A stretch of 15,711 bases of DNA from FW021-bin31 sp036278455 (GCA_036278455.1 DASULB010000358.1:1-15711), one strand, 5' to 3'; numbered from the stretch's first letter, positions 1 through 6,047 are shown. Notes: generated by a model not told the origin, from the letters alone. Numbers and translations are program-made.

Positions 1-1002
1 AACAAACGGTTCACCCGGTAGAAAAACGACTGCCAGGTCCGGGCCGAACGCCAGCGCCCCTATGCGTGCCAGGCTGTCCAGCATATTGGTCAGTTCCATA
101 TGCGGACGGCAGCCTAGCAACTGCTCATGATGCACAAATTCAAATGGACTGGGGAGAAATGGTGCCGGTATCATTTCCTGCTGAAAGACATGTGCCAGGG
201 CTTCGGCATGTGCATAAGCCGTCCCGGCTCCGCAGGAGACAGTAGGCGGGTTAATATCCCCGGCGGCACCATTTAAAAACAGCACGGTACCATGATCGCT
301 GTTTCTTTCAAGCAGATTGCATAGCTCTCCGGGGAAATCAGGAGAGATATGGGGCATGCACATTTCATGTACCGGATGGCATACCGCATGCAGCACGGTA
401 GCAACCGCTTTTCCTGTTTTGCCGATAAATTGCAATGCCCGTACCCGCTTGTCAACGGGATCCCGGTTGAGCAGTGCCGGTGAAACAGGCTGAACCGCAT
501 CAGACATAAGGATGCCGGAAGGGGAAGGTATTCGCCGCTGCATATGATGTCCCTCCAGGATGGCTCCGCCATACATCAACCGGCACGGCACTGCCGTGTC
601 AATAGCCTGATCAATGCAGTTCCTGATCTTGGTGACGGTATTGTTTAACCAGTCACGAAATGCATAGGTTAAATAAAGCTCCGATAAGGCCACGGACTCC
701 GGTGCAGTGTGCGTATGGGTGCAAGTGACGATCAGATGGGAGGAAGGAACCCGGTCTGTTAACGACTGTTTGAATTGCTGCCAGCCTCCTACGGAGGTAT
801 CGCTTAGTGCGAGCAGGTCCAATGCTACGATTATAATTGTTTTATTCTCCGAGGTCATCGCCAGCACACGGGCCTTAAGGGGTAGGCGGACGGATTCAAA
901 AGGTGCATAGCGCCCTTCAACGGCCGATGTAAGCAGTCCGACTTCCAGTGGTGGGGTGATCGTGGCAACTGCGGTGCCTACCAGCAAAGTATCTTGTTTC
1001 AT
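1..1002 (-). CDS. Neutral/alkaline ceramidase-like hydrolase, 3' end missing (runs off left edge)
   Basis: The reading frame is open from an ATG at 1002 to the window edge: 334 codons, so the C-terminus is missing. The start VGTAVATITPP (about residues 8-18) resembles the VGxGxxDITPP opening of neutral ceramidases. CTHTHTAPE (94-102) matches their zinc-binding HTHSGP block, with His96 or His98 as ligand. HAVCHPV (205-211) fits the second zinc-histidine region. ISPDFPGELCNLLE (219-232) and NGAAGDINP (244-252) match other conserved blocks. Known family members hydrolyse N-acyl amides such as ceramide, but many bacterial homologues sit in sugar loci with no shown substrate. I see no signal peptide, so a cytoplasmic location is inferred, unlike classical secreted ceramidases. 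The start lies 3 bp past the stop of the upstream gene, with CAGGAAAA just before it, indicating translational coupling. Family assignment is fairly sure; substrate is unknown. Confidence 0.82.
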   Translation of the reverse strand, partial: MKQDTLLVGTAVATITPPLEVGLLTSAVEGRYAPFESVRLPLKARVLAMTSENKTIIIVALDLLALSDTSVGGWQQFKQSLTDRVPSSHLIVTCTHTHTAPESVALSELYLTYAFRDWLNNTVTKIRNCIDQAIDTAVPCRLMYGGAILEGHHMQRRIPSPSGILMSDAVQPVSPALLNRDPVDKRVRALQFIGKTGKAVATVLHAVCHPVHEMCMPHISPDFPGELCNLLERNSDHGTVLFLNGAAGDINPPTVSCGAGTAYAHAEALAHVFQQEMIPAPFLPSPFEFVHHEQLLGCRPHMELTNMLDSLARIGALAFGPDLAVVFLPGEPFV

Positions 1003-1005
1003 TTC

Positions 1006-1824
1006 TCAGCTGTTTTCCTGTTTTTTTACCCAGGCAAGTGATTGCTGCCAGAAAGCGTCATATCCTTCCCACAATTCAAAATTGATACCCCAGTGCGGAG
1101 CCGGGTCTGACATGTACATCAGCATGCGTCCCTTGCCGTATTGTCCGGTAACAACCAGTGGGTCTCCTGTTTCCTTTACCCGCACCAACACTTCGCTGCC
1201 CGGCCGGGCCGTTACTTCATTGTATCCAAACAGTGGAGGGAAGCTTTCCCAGGGCAGCGCTTTAACTACCGGATGTTCCGGTTTCAGAACCTCAGCCGTG
1301 AAACCGGCTGATGATTCGACCAGGTCTTCTGTTGGCAGGCATTCTACCGGCAAGACCGCCCCCATCAGACTTCTGCCCCAACCACTTCTTGCCTGTACCC
1401 CGCTAAAGGACAACCATCCACCCAGCATCATCATTCCTCCTCCGTCGTATATCCACTCCTTAATCAGGTTCAGCCGGTCCGGGAAGGTCACAATCTGCTT
1501 ATCTCTTTTGGAACGGTCAAAAAAGCTTGGGTACAAATGAAAGCATTTGGCCTCCACGTCACTGATAACCAGGCAGGATATTTTGCTTAGGTGATCCTCC
1601 AGGCCGCCTGGCTCCAGCCGGTACAATTCCCAATTGGCCAGACTGGTGACATTCGCCAAAGGCTTCAGGGCCTCCACCATCCGTTTGCCGTAAAAATGAA
1701 GATCCGCATCCTTGGTTTCTGTTCCAAACGGTGTCTCAATAAAAGTGGGCCCCACATGAAACACCCAGTCACCCAGGTACAATACGTGGCTTCCTTCTGT
1801 AGCAATTTCTTCTTTTACAATCAT
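1006..1824 (-). CDS. Glutamine-amidotransferase-like protein (PF07090 type), probably without the catalytic cysteine
   Basis: A 272-residue protein with no signal peptide, of the class I amidotransferase-like fold group PF07090 as judged by pattern. It has an N-terminal YLGDW segment (16-20), CLVISDVEA (84-92), the segment EWIYDGGGMMMLGGWLSFSG (123-142), AVLPVE (156-161) and GKGRMLMYMSDPAPHWG (230-246) near the C-terminus. At the nucleophile elbow, where true amidotransferases have G-x-C-x-G, the sequence reads GGWLSF, with no cysteine. Amidotransferase activity is therefore doubtful, and a binding or structural role, or a different chemistry, is possible. It is the middle gene of a minus-strand operon, 47 bp after the symporter and 3 bp before the ceramidase-like gene. 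Its weak ribosome site (CGGAAATC) lies directly before the ATG. Family call good; role unknown. Confidence 0.8.
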   Translation of the reverse strand: MIVKEEIATEGSHVLYLGDWVFHVGPTFIETPFGTETKDADLHFYGKRMVEALKPLANVTSLANWELYRLEPGGLEDHLSKISCLVISDVEAKCFHLYPSFFDRSKRDKQIVTFPDRLNLIKEWIYDGGGMMMLGGWLSFSGVQARSGWGRSLMGAVLPVECLPTEDLVESSAGFTAEVLKPEHPVVKALPWESFPPLFGYNEVTARPGSEVLVRVKETGDPLVVTGQYGKGRMLMYMSDPAPHWGINFELWEGYDAFWQQSLAWVKKQENS

Positions 1825-1864
1825 GATTTCCGCATTTTGAATAGTTATTGAATAGTATATTGAA

Positions 1865-1879
1865 CGCCTTTTTAAGGCG
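1865..1879 (-). other. Hairpin over the symporter stop codon
   Basis: CGCCTT (1865-1870) and AAGGCG (1874-1879) form a perfect 6-bp stem with a 3-nt loop. The symporter stop codon (1872-1874) falls in the loop and stem edge. On the minus strand it is followed by TTCAATATAC, which is not a good U-tract, so it is unlikely to be a full terminator. It may cap the symporter part of the message or lower expression of the two downstream genes. The structure is seen in the sequence; its function is inferred. Confidence 0.4.
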
Positions 1880-3752
1880 AGGACTTTGAAATAGAATCTT
1901 TTTTAGGTTGCCCGGTGGCAGAGGAATCCTGGACTTCATAAGGTATAGGACGGAACGCTGTGTGTGTCTCCAGTAATGACAGGAACTTCCCGGAGGTCTT
2001 AGCAAAAACAATAAATATCGCAATGGAAGCCACTAACTCCAGTCCTCCTTCCCGGTAGCGTGCGAACCAGAGGGCTGTTAAACCCGTAATCAATAAAGCG
2101 GTTGCCGTAAATCCGATGACTGCAATCCCCATCCCCTGGAATATAGGGCGTATCATGGGCTTTTCCCTGCTGTGTTCCGCTTTGGATTGGAATGGCCGCC
2201 ATGCTCCCAGGGGACGGGCGCGGTCGTAAAACTTCTGGAGCAGGCGCTCCGGATCCGGTTTCGTTACCAGGGCCACCACTATCCAGAGCACTGTGGTGAG
2301 GCCCATCACAATCAACGTCAGCCACCACCATGGCAGCACCAGGCCTGCCGCCTGCTGCCATCCCAGGAACACCAGCAGTTTGGGCCCCAGCACCACCAGA
2401 CAGAAGATGGCTGCTCCACCAAAGGAAGCCGCGATCCGGGCAGGGCCATTAAAACGCCACCACCACCATTGGGCCCAGTTGGCCGGCAATTCAGCGGCAC
2501 TGAGCTGCAGCATGAATATGGCGACATCTGTGATGATCCTGACATTGAAAACAACGGCTATGGAAATGGCCGTAATAAAGGCCATCCCTAATTTGCCAAC
2601 AAGCATGTAGTGCTTATCACTGGCCGATTTAACAAACCATCGCTTGTAAATATCATTGACCAATACCTGGCTGCCAAAATTAAGGTTGTCACTTACGGTA
2701 GACATGGTCGCGGCAATCATAGCCGCTACCAGGAGTCCCATTGCCCCGGTCGGTAACAAGGCATGCATCAGACGTCCATAGACCAATTCCCGGTCGGCAC
2801 CGGGCTGACGCAAATCCGGCCACAGCAATGCAGCAGATATACTGGGCAGGGATACCAGCAACAGTAAGATAAACATACTCAGGGCGGTCACCACATACAT
2901 GGTGACCGCTTCTTTGGGGGTGCGGGTGGAAAGTATACGTTGCCCTTCCATCGCGCCACCCATCGGCGCCGCATCCCCGCCATACCCGATGCTTTGACCA
3001 AAAAGCCATGCCATAGCTGCTACCAGCGGAAAAACATGATGATTTCTGGGTGGAATCAGTTGCAGCATCTCCGGATGAGTGGCACCAAAACGTTGCGTTA
3101 AGGCAGCGGTCATGGCTTCCGGTCCTCCGAAATGAGCCAGTGTGATCCCCGCCAGGGTAATGGTGCCGATAAAGAAGATACTCATTTGTATCAGGTTGGA
3201 GATCACCACTCCCCGGTAACCTGAAAAAAAGACAAACAAAAATGAAATGGGTACAATTAAATACAGTGTTTCGGCCCTGTTCAGACCAAACGCAGGTCCC
3301 ATGATCTTGTATGCCGCCAGCAGGGTAATACCGGTCCATGCAGGCATGGCGATCACCGAAGTGCGGATGGCAATCCACAGTCGCATCGATGCTGCCACGC
3401 GCGGCTGAAAGCGGTGATCATAAAACTCTAAAGTGGTAAAAAGATTCAGGCGCCTCCAAAAAATCGCGAACAATATGCCTCCCAGAAATAATGCCAGCCC
3501 GAAACGGCACATGTACCACCAGGAGATAAAAGCCCCTGTTACAATGGCCAGCCCTCCATAACCGGTGGCGGCATCCGGACTGACCAGCGCAGCGGTATAA
3601 GAAATGCCATTTAGCCAGCCCGGGATTTTTCTTCCCCCCAGGAAGAAATTTTCCATATTGGATTTCGCGAATTTGTTAAAATAAAGCGATAACCCGAACA
3701 TGGCTACCAGATAGCCGACGACAATCCACAAATCAGGTTGGTTCCAATTCAT
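1872..3752 (-). CDS. Sodium:solute symporter (SSS family)
   Basis: A 626-residue, very hydrophobic inner-membrane protein of the SSS family, which couples sodium entry to uptake of sugars, sialic acid or other small solutes. Recognisable parts are the N-terminal helix (WIVVGYLVAMFGLSLY, 9-24), followed by NFFLGGRKIPGW, which is the SSS motif after helix 1. SYTAALVSPDAATGYGG follows in the next helix. The central MIAATMSTVSDNLNFGSQVLVNDIYKRW segment carries the Ser/Thr-rich sodium-site helix typical of the family. The protein is longer than the roughly 500 residues of simple family members. It has extra helices after about residue 450 and a polar tail ending SISKSSP. It is the first gene of the minus-strand operon and the likely importer of the final product of the locus; the substrate cannot be read from sequence. 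A promoter and two LacI-type operators lie upstream. Confidence 0.92.
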   Translation of the reverse strand: MNWNQPDLWIVVGYLVAMFGLSLYFNKFAKSNMENFFLGGRKIPGWLNGISYTAALVSPDAATGYGGLAIVTGAFISWWYMCRFGLALFLGGILFAIFWRRLNLFTTLEFYDHRFQPRVAASMRLWIAIRTSVIAMPAWTGITLLAAYKIMGPAFGLNRAETLYLIVPISFLFVFFSGYRGVVISNLIQMSIFFIGTITLAGITLAHFGGPEAMTAALTQRFGATHPEMLQLIPPRNHHVFPLVAAMAWLFGQSIGYGGDAAPMGGAMEGQRILSTRTPKEAVTMYVVTALSMFILLLLVSLPSISAALLWPDLRQPGADRELVYGRLMHALLPTGAMGLLVAAMIAATMSTVSDNLNFGSQVLVNDIYKRWFVKSASDKHYMLVGKLGMAFITAISIAVVFNVRIITDVAIFMLQLSAAELPANWAQWWWWRFNGPARIAASFGGAAIFCLVVLGPKLLVFLGWQQAAGLVLPWWWLTLIVMGLTTVLWIVVALVTKPDPERLLQKFYDRARPLGAWRPFQSKAEHSREKPMIRPIFQGMGIAVIGFTATALLITGLTALWFARYREGGLELVASIAIFIVFAKTSGKFLSLLETHTAFRPIPYEVQDSSATGQPKKDSISKSSP

Positions 3753-4023
3753 AATTCCAGCATAGTTATTTTTTTGATCTGGTATTCTGTTGTTATTGTA
3801 TGATTGGCCATAACCTGGATTTTATTGTACGTGGGATTCAGTGTGCGTTCATCAGGCGGACACGCGCGTAACAGACATCAGCATGATTCCGGGCGCTTCC
3901 CTGAACCGTATAGCAGGATGCAAGTATAATGCAGCGCTCCATATGATTGATATCAGCCGATCATAAGTCTTCCTTCTCAGATCAGTCAGTCTGTTCTCTG
4001 AATGCCTTGAGCCGTTTATGTAG

Positions 4024-4037
4024 TGAATACGTATTCA
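4024..4037. promoter_or_regulatory. LacI-family operator, copy 1
   Basis: This is a perfect copy of the palindrome TGAATACGTATTCA. It lies inside the predicted leader of the symporter operon, 188 bp centre to centre from copy 2. No clear -7 element sits next to it. It may therefore act as an auxiliary operator for DNA looping or as a transcription roadblock rather than by covering a promoter. Confidence 0.8.
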
Positions 4038-4211
4038 GATAATGAAAGAAAATGTTGAATTAAATTTCTTTAAACCCCGGGCATTTTACAAAAATTAACT
4101 TGTCAGTGTGGAGTTTTGTTCGGTTGTTCAAAACGTTCATTTTCTCTTTTGCTTTTATCCGCAATGTATCCCCTGGATGTTCCGCTGTTGGATCGTCATG
4201 AAGTTCAATTT

Positions 4212-4225
4212 TGAATACGTATTCA
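4212..4225. promoter_or_regulatory. LacI-family operator, copy 2 (symporter operon promoter)
   Basis: This is a perfect copy of TGAATACGTATTCA. Read on the minus strand it begins 8 bp downstream of a canonical -7 element (4234-4241), so it should overlap or follow the transcription start. Binding there would block the symporter operon. The five bases after it on the minus strand (AAATT) are also shared with copy 5, so the two are identical over 19 bp. Confidence 0.87.
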
Positions 4226-4233
4226 TTTGGTGA

Positions 4234-4264
4234 CAAATGTACTTTTAAAAATGTATTAAACAAA
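4234..4264 (-). promoter_or_regulatory. Bacteroidetes-type promoter of the symporter operon
   Basis: On the minus strand TTTG (4264-4261), a 19-bp spacer and TACATTTG (4241-4234) match the Bacteroidetes sigma consensus TTTG, about 19 bp, TAnnTTTG exactly. Transcription would start near 4228 and run toward the symporter gene. The operator at 4212-4225 lies immediately downstream, as expected for a repressor-controlled promoter. Confidence 0.72.
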
Positions 4265-4605
4265 TTTTTTTTAAAAATTGTCCACTGTCATCAGCAAAGC
4301 ATATTGGAAAGCTGCAGGGGAACGGGCCTCAAAAAACAAAAATGCCTTTGTTCATACGCCACCGGGGTGTTGGTAAAAATAAAGCAGATATGAAGGTCCC
4401 TGTCCATAGCGTTTGAGGGCGGGAAATCAGGCAGGAGGGGAGGTTGGCTTCAGTGCTTTCAATAACGGGCGGTAAGTCTGCTGGTGATGCCAGGATGCCT
4501 TCAACAAGAAAAATTATCTTTGGAAAAGATAGCAGAAAGCCAGGGGGCTGAATAAAACCATAATGAAAGGCCTTCGGTGAAGGGTGCGTGCGTTCGCTCT
4601 CAGGA
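4265..4605. other. Intergenic stretch between regulator gene and symporter promoter, no gene
   Basis: No reading frame here has family-like content on either strand. The only structures I see are a 7-bp hairpin with a T-tract on the minus strand (4509-4531, listed separately) and a small CCTTC/GAAGG hairpin at 4571-4583. The region probably holds the 3' untranslated end of the regulator transcript and spacer DNA. Confidence 0.5.
4509..4531 (-). terminator. Candidate terminator of the LacI-family gene
   Basis: On the minus strand TATCTTT, loop TCC, AAAGATA form a perfect 7-bp stem, followed by ATTTTTC. It lies about 75 bp after the regulator stop codon, in the right orientation. The stem is all A/T except one C-G pair, so it would be a weak intrinsic terminator. 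It would separate regulator transcription from the symporter promoter downstream. Confidence 0.4.
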
Positions 4606-5610
4606 TTATTTACGGGATTTTACAGAATTTCTGATGATCATCTTGCCTTTCATCAGTTTTACCTTTGGCTTTGCAGCTTTATTTTTTATTTCTTCCATCA
4701 GGATCTTGACCGTAGCATCCACCATTTCTTCCAATGGTTGTTCCCAGGTTGTAAGGGAATAGGATGGCCAGGCAGACATGCGGATGTTGTCAAAGCCTAC
4801 AATGGAAATGTCGTCCGGGACGTGGTAACCAAAAATCCTCAGGCCGTCCATGGCTCCAAGTGCGATAATGTCATTACCACAGAACATGCAATCAATATCA
4901 CTGTGGCGGGTGACCAGTTCCTGGGCTGATCGGAAGCCGTTTTCATAAGTGTAGTCACCAGCCTCGATGATCAGGTCATGGACCCCTTTTTGCTGCAGCC
5001 GTTCCCGAAATCCTTTCAGGCGGTCGAGGGTGGTAGAAGTAGTGGAAGGGCCTGAAATGAAGGCAAATTTCCGATGGCCTGTTTCAAGCAGGTAGGTGGC
5101 AATCTGTTTGGCGGCCATATAATTGTCACAAAAAACGGCACTCCCTTTGGAAGGCGCCGAATAACGATTGAAAAGTATGACGGCTATATCACTGCGATTG
5201 AACTTCTCAGAGGCAGGGGAAGATAAAAGCGCGTCCGTAATAATGACCCCTTCCACATTGTATTCAATGAGCTGCCGGATCTCACTTTCCTTGACTTCTT
5301 CATTTTCGGAATTGATAAACAGAATATGGTATCCCAGCACCGAAAGGCGATCATAAAATATCTCCAGTACCGCAGAATAGAAAGGATTACCAATGTTGCG
5401 CATGACAATCCCGATAATCCGGGTTCTCCGGGTGGTGAGGCTTCTTGCATGTGCGTTCAGGGCATAGTTGAGTTTGGCAGCAGCTTCCAGTACTTTTTTT
5501 CTTTTCTTTTCAGAAACAGCCGTTCCCCCGGCAAAAACCCTGGAAACGGTGGCTTGGGAAACACCCGCCAACCTGGCTACATCCTCTGACGTATATATTT
5601 TTTTAGTCAA
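4606..5610 (-). CDS. LacI-family transcriptional regulator (local repressor)
   Basis: A 334-residue protein of standard LacI/GalR length. The N-terminal helix-turn-helix is SEDVARLAGVSQATVSRVF (about 8-26). The hinge helix LNYALNAHARSL (about 48-59) contains the leucine that in this family wedges into a central CG of the operator. The rest is a periplasmic-binding-protein-like sugar sensor: GIVMRNIGNPFYS, GVIITD, RKFAFISGP, CMFCGNDIIALGAMDGLR and DISIVGFDN. The start is TTG at 5608-5610. An in-frame TGA lies directly before it, and the first internal ATG would delete the DNA-binding domain. It sits between two target operons, and its own promoter carries an operator, so autoregulation is likely. 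The predicted site is TGAATACGTATTCA, with the central CG that LacI proteins favour. The inducer is unknown, probably a sugar released by the locus enzymes. Confidence 0.95.
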   Translation of the reverse strand: MTKKIYTSEDVARLAGVSQATVSRVFAGGTAVSEKKRKKVLEAAAKLNYALNAHARSLTTRRTRIIGIVMRNIGNPFYSAVLEIFYDRLSVLGYHILFINSENEEVKESEIRQLIEYNVEGVIITDALLSSPASEKFNRSDIAVILFNRYSAPSKGSAVFCDNYMAAKQIATYLLETGHRKFAFISGPSTTSTTLDRLKGFRERLQQKGVHDLIIEAGDYTYENGFRSAQELVTRHSDIDCMFCGNDIIALGAMDGLRIFGYHVPDDISIVGFDNIRMSAWPSYSLTTWEQPLEEMVDATVKILMEEIKNKAAKPKVKLMKGKMIIRNSVKSRK

Positions 5611-5641
5611 TCAGATTAGTTTTAAAAAAGCGATCAGGGAT

Positions 5642-5655
5642 TGAATACGTATTCA
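5642..5655. promoter_or_regulatory. LacI-family operator, copy 3 (regulator gene)
   Basis: This is a perfect copy of TGAATACGTATTCA in the 5' leader of the regulator gene, 31 bp before its TTG start. It lies 13 bp downstream of the TATCTTTG -7 element on the minus strand. This placement predicts negative autoregulation. Confidence 0.85.
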
Positions 5656-5668
5656 TTCCCGGCGGTGG

Positions 5669-5676
5669 CAAAGATA
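5669..5676 (-). promoter_or_regulatory. -7 promoter element of the regulator gene
   Basis: On the minus strand TATCTTTG matches the Bacteroidetes -7 consensus TAnnTTTG exactly, about 60 bp upstream of the regulator start. No clear TTTG -33 box is present at the expected distance, so the promoter may be weak. Confidence 0.5.
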
Positions 5677-5705
5677 GACATTAATTTGAAATCCGGGAGG
5701 GGATC

Positions 5706-5744
5706 CCGCAGGATCTGACGAGGGATAACCAAAATAACCTGCGG
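5706..5744. repeat. Inverted repeat between the divergent promoters
   Basis: CCGCAGG (5706-5712) and CCTGCGG (5738-5744) are perfect inverted repeats with 25 bp between them. They lie between the regulator -7 element and the susC promoter. This could be a site for a second, global regulator or a chance hairpin; it differs from the LacI palindrome. The repeat is seen directly; function is not supported. Confidence 0.35.
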
Positions 5745-5773
5745 AGCTCCTGAAAAAAAAACTTCAAAAAAGT

Positions 5774-5803
5774 TTTGTTATTAAAGTATTGTTATTAAAT
5801 TCG
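5774..5803 (+). promoter_or_regulatory. Likely promoter of the SusCD-enzyme operon
   Basis: TTTG (5774-5777), an 18-bp spacer and TAAATTCG (5796-5803) match the Bacteroidetes TTTG/TAnnTTTG promoter with one mismatch in the -7 box. An A-rich tract and a 7-bp inverted repeat (AAAACTT/AAGTTTT, 5758-5776) lie just upstream and may act like an UP element. The predicted start falls within the operator beginning at 5808, so the repressor would cover it. Confidence 0.55.
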
Positions 5804-5807
5804 CCTC

Positions 5808-5821
5808 TGAATACGTATTCA
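5808..5821. promoter_or_regulatory. LacI-family operator, copy 4 (susC promoter)
   Basis: This is a perfect copy of TGAATACGTATTCA, 4 bp downstream of the likely susC -7 box and overlapping the expected transcription start. It is 166 bp centre to centre from copy 3 and 149 bp from copy 5. It is the most likely primary operator of the SusCD operon. Confidence 0.87.
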
Positions 5822-5847
5822 AATAATTTATTTCAACGAAAGATGAA
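5808..5847 (+). repeat. Duplicated operator-plus-leader segment, copy A
   Basis: From the operator through an AT-rich stretch, AACGAA and an ATGAA, this segment matches 5957-5993 with about five differences including small gaps. The similarity extends over 20 bp past the operator, beyond what repressor binding alone would require. It ends at the ATG of a 38-codon open frame (5843-5959). I infer a local duplication of a promoter-leader-start unit. Confidence 0.6.
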
Positions 5848-5959
5848 GCAAAATCAGGTAGCAAAGAAACGGGTCGCTGATGGCTATAATGGGAAGACGA
5901 TCGGGGCAGGCCGTCGTCCGATGGTATCGTCCCGGTTCATTTTTTTTACGCTGGTATGA
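5843..5959 (+). CDS. Possible 38-residue leader peptide upstream of susC
   Basis: The frame opens at the ATG that ends duplicated segment A and runs 38 codons, beginning MKQNQVAKKR and ending FIFFTLV. Its TGA stop is the first three bases of operator copy 5. It is basic in its first half and hydrophobic at the end, and I do not recognise it. It would lie on the susC transcript if the promoter at 5774-5803 is right. It could be a regulatory leader peptide, a remnant of a displaced gene start, or chance. Support is weak. Confidence 0.2.
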   Translation: MKQNQVAKKRVADGYNGKTIGAGRRPMVSSRFIFFTLV

Positions 5960-5970
5960 ATACGTATTCA
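5957..5970. promoter_or_regulatory. LacI-family operator, copy 5 (susC leader)
   Basis: This is a perfect copy of TGAATACGTATTCA, 77 bp before the chosen susC start. There is no good -7 or -33 element at the matching distance upstream. It therefore looks like a second operator within the leader, for looping with copy 4 or as a roadblock. Confidence 0.84.
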
Positions 5971-5993
5971 AAATTTATTTTAACGAACATGAA
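5957..5993 (+). repeat. Duplicated operator-plus-leader segment, copy B
   Basis: This is the partner of 5808-5847. It shares the operator, AAATTTATTT-like AT-rich DNA, AACGAA and ATGAA. The ATG here (5989) opens only a 10-codon frame, so neither copy leads directly into susC. Confidence 0.6.
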
Positions 5994-6047
5994 AGACGCG
6001 AACACTTCTTCATCCAATTAATATTTAAAACAATCAAATCCCCGGTT

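Larger units (their letters stand above)
3753..4233 (-). promoter_or_regulatory. Long leader region of the symporter operon
   Basis: This stretch of about 480 bases lies between the predicted transcription start near 4228 and the symporter ATG at 3752. I find no convincing gene in it. It holds two of the five operator palindromes (4024-4037 and 4212-4225). A weaker TATACTTG element (minus strand, 3921-3928) is one mismatch from a -7 box but has no partner -33 box. The region is not recognisably a known riboswitch. A 5' leader this long would be unusual for a transporter operon, so an internal promoter or a structured RNA remains possible. Confidence 0.4.

Noticed and set aside
956..1540. A 194-codon plus-strand frame opposite the amidotransferase-like gene
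   Set aside because: It lies antisense to a clear gene with a family match; its composition looks like a shadow frame.
1837..1856. Direct repeat TTGAATAGT at 1837 and 1848
   Set aside because: Two short AT-rich copies 11 bp apart in a 47-bp gap; likely chance, and not related to the LacI palindrome.
2689..3378. A 229-codon minus-strand frame inside the symporter gene
   Set aside because: It is another frame of the same strand within a clear membrane transporter gene; it is rich in Cys, His and Arg from shifted hydrophobic codons.
4060..4263. A 67-codon minus-strand open frame in the symporter upstream region
   Set aside because: Its ATG lies at the -33 box of the symporter promoter, so it would not be on that transcript; it crosses operator copy 2 and has no recognisable family content.
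4515..4522. Plus-strand TATCTTTG, a perfect match to the -7 promoter consensus
   Set aside because: It is one arm of the hairpin proposed as the regulator's terminator, has no -33 partner, and no plus-strand gene follows before the convergent regulator gene.
5880..6047. N-terminal extension of the SusC frame from an ATG at 5880
   Set aside because: It passes through operator copy 5 and duplicated leader DNA, and would put over 90 residues before the signal-peptide hydrophobic core.
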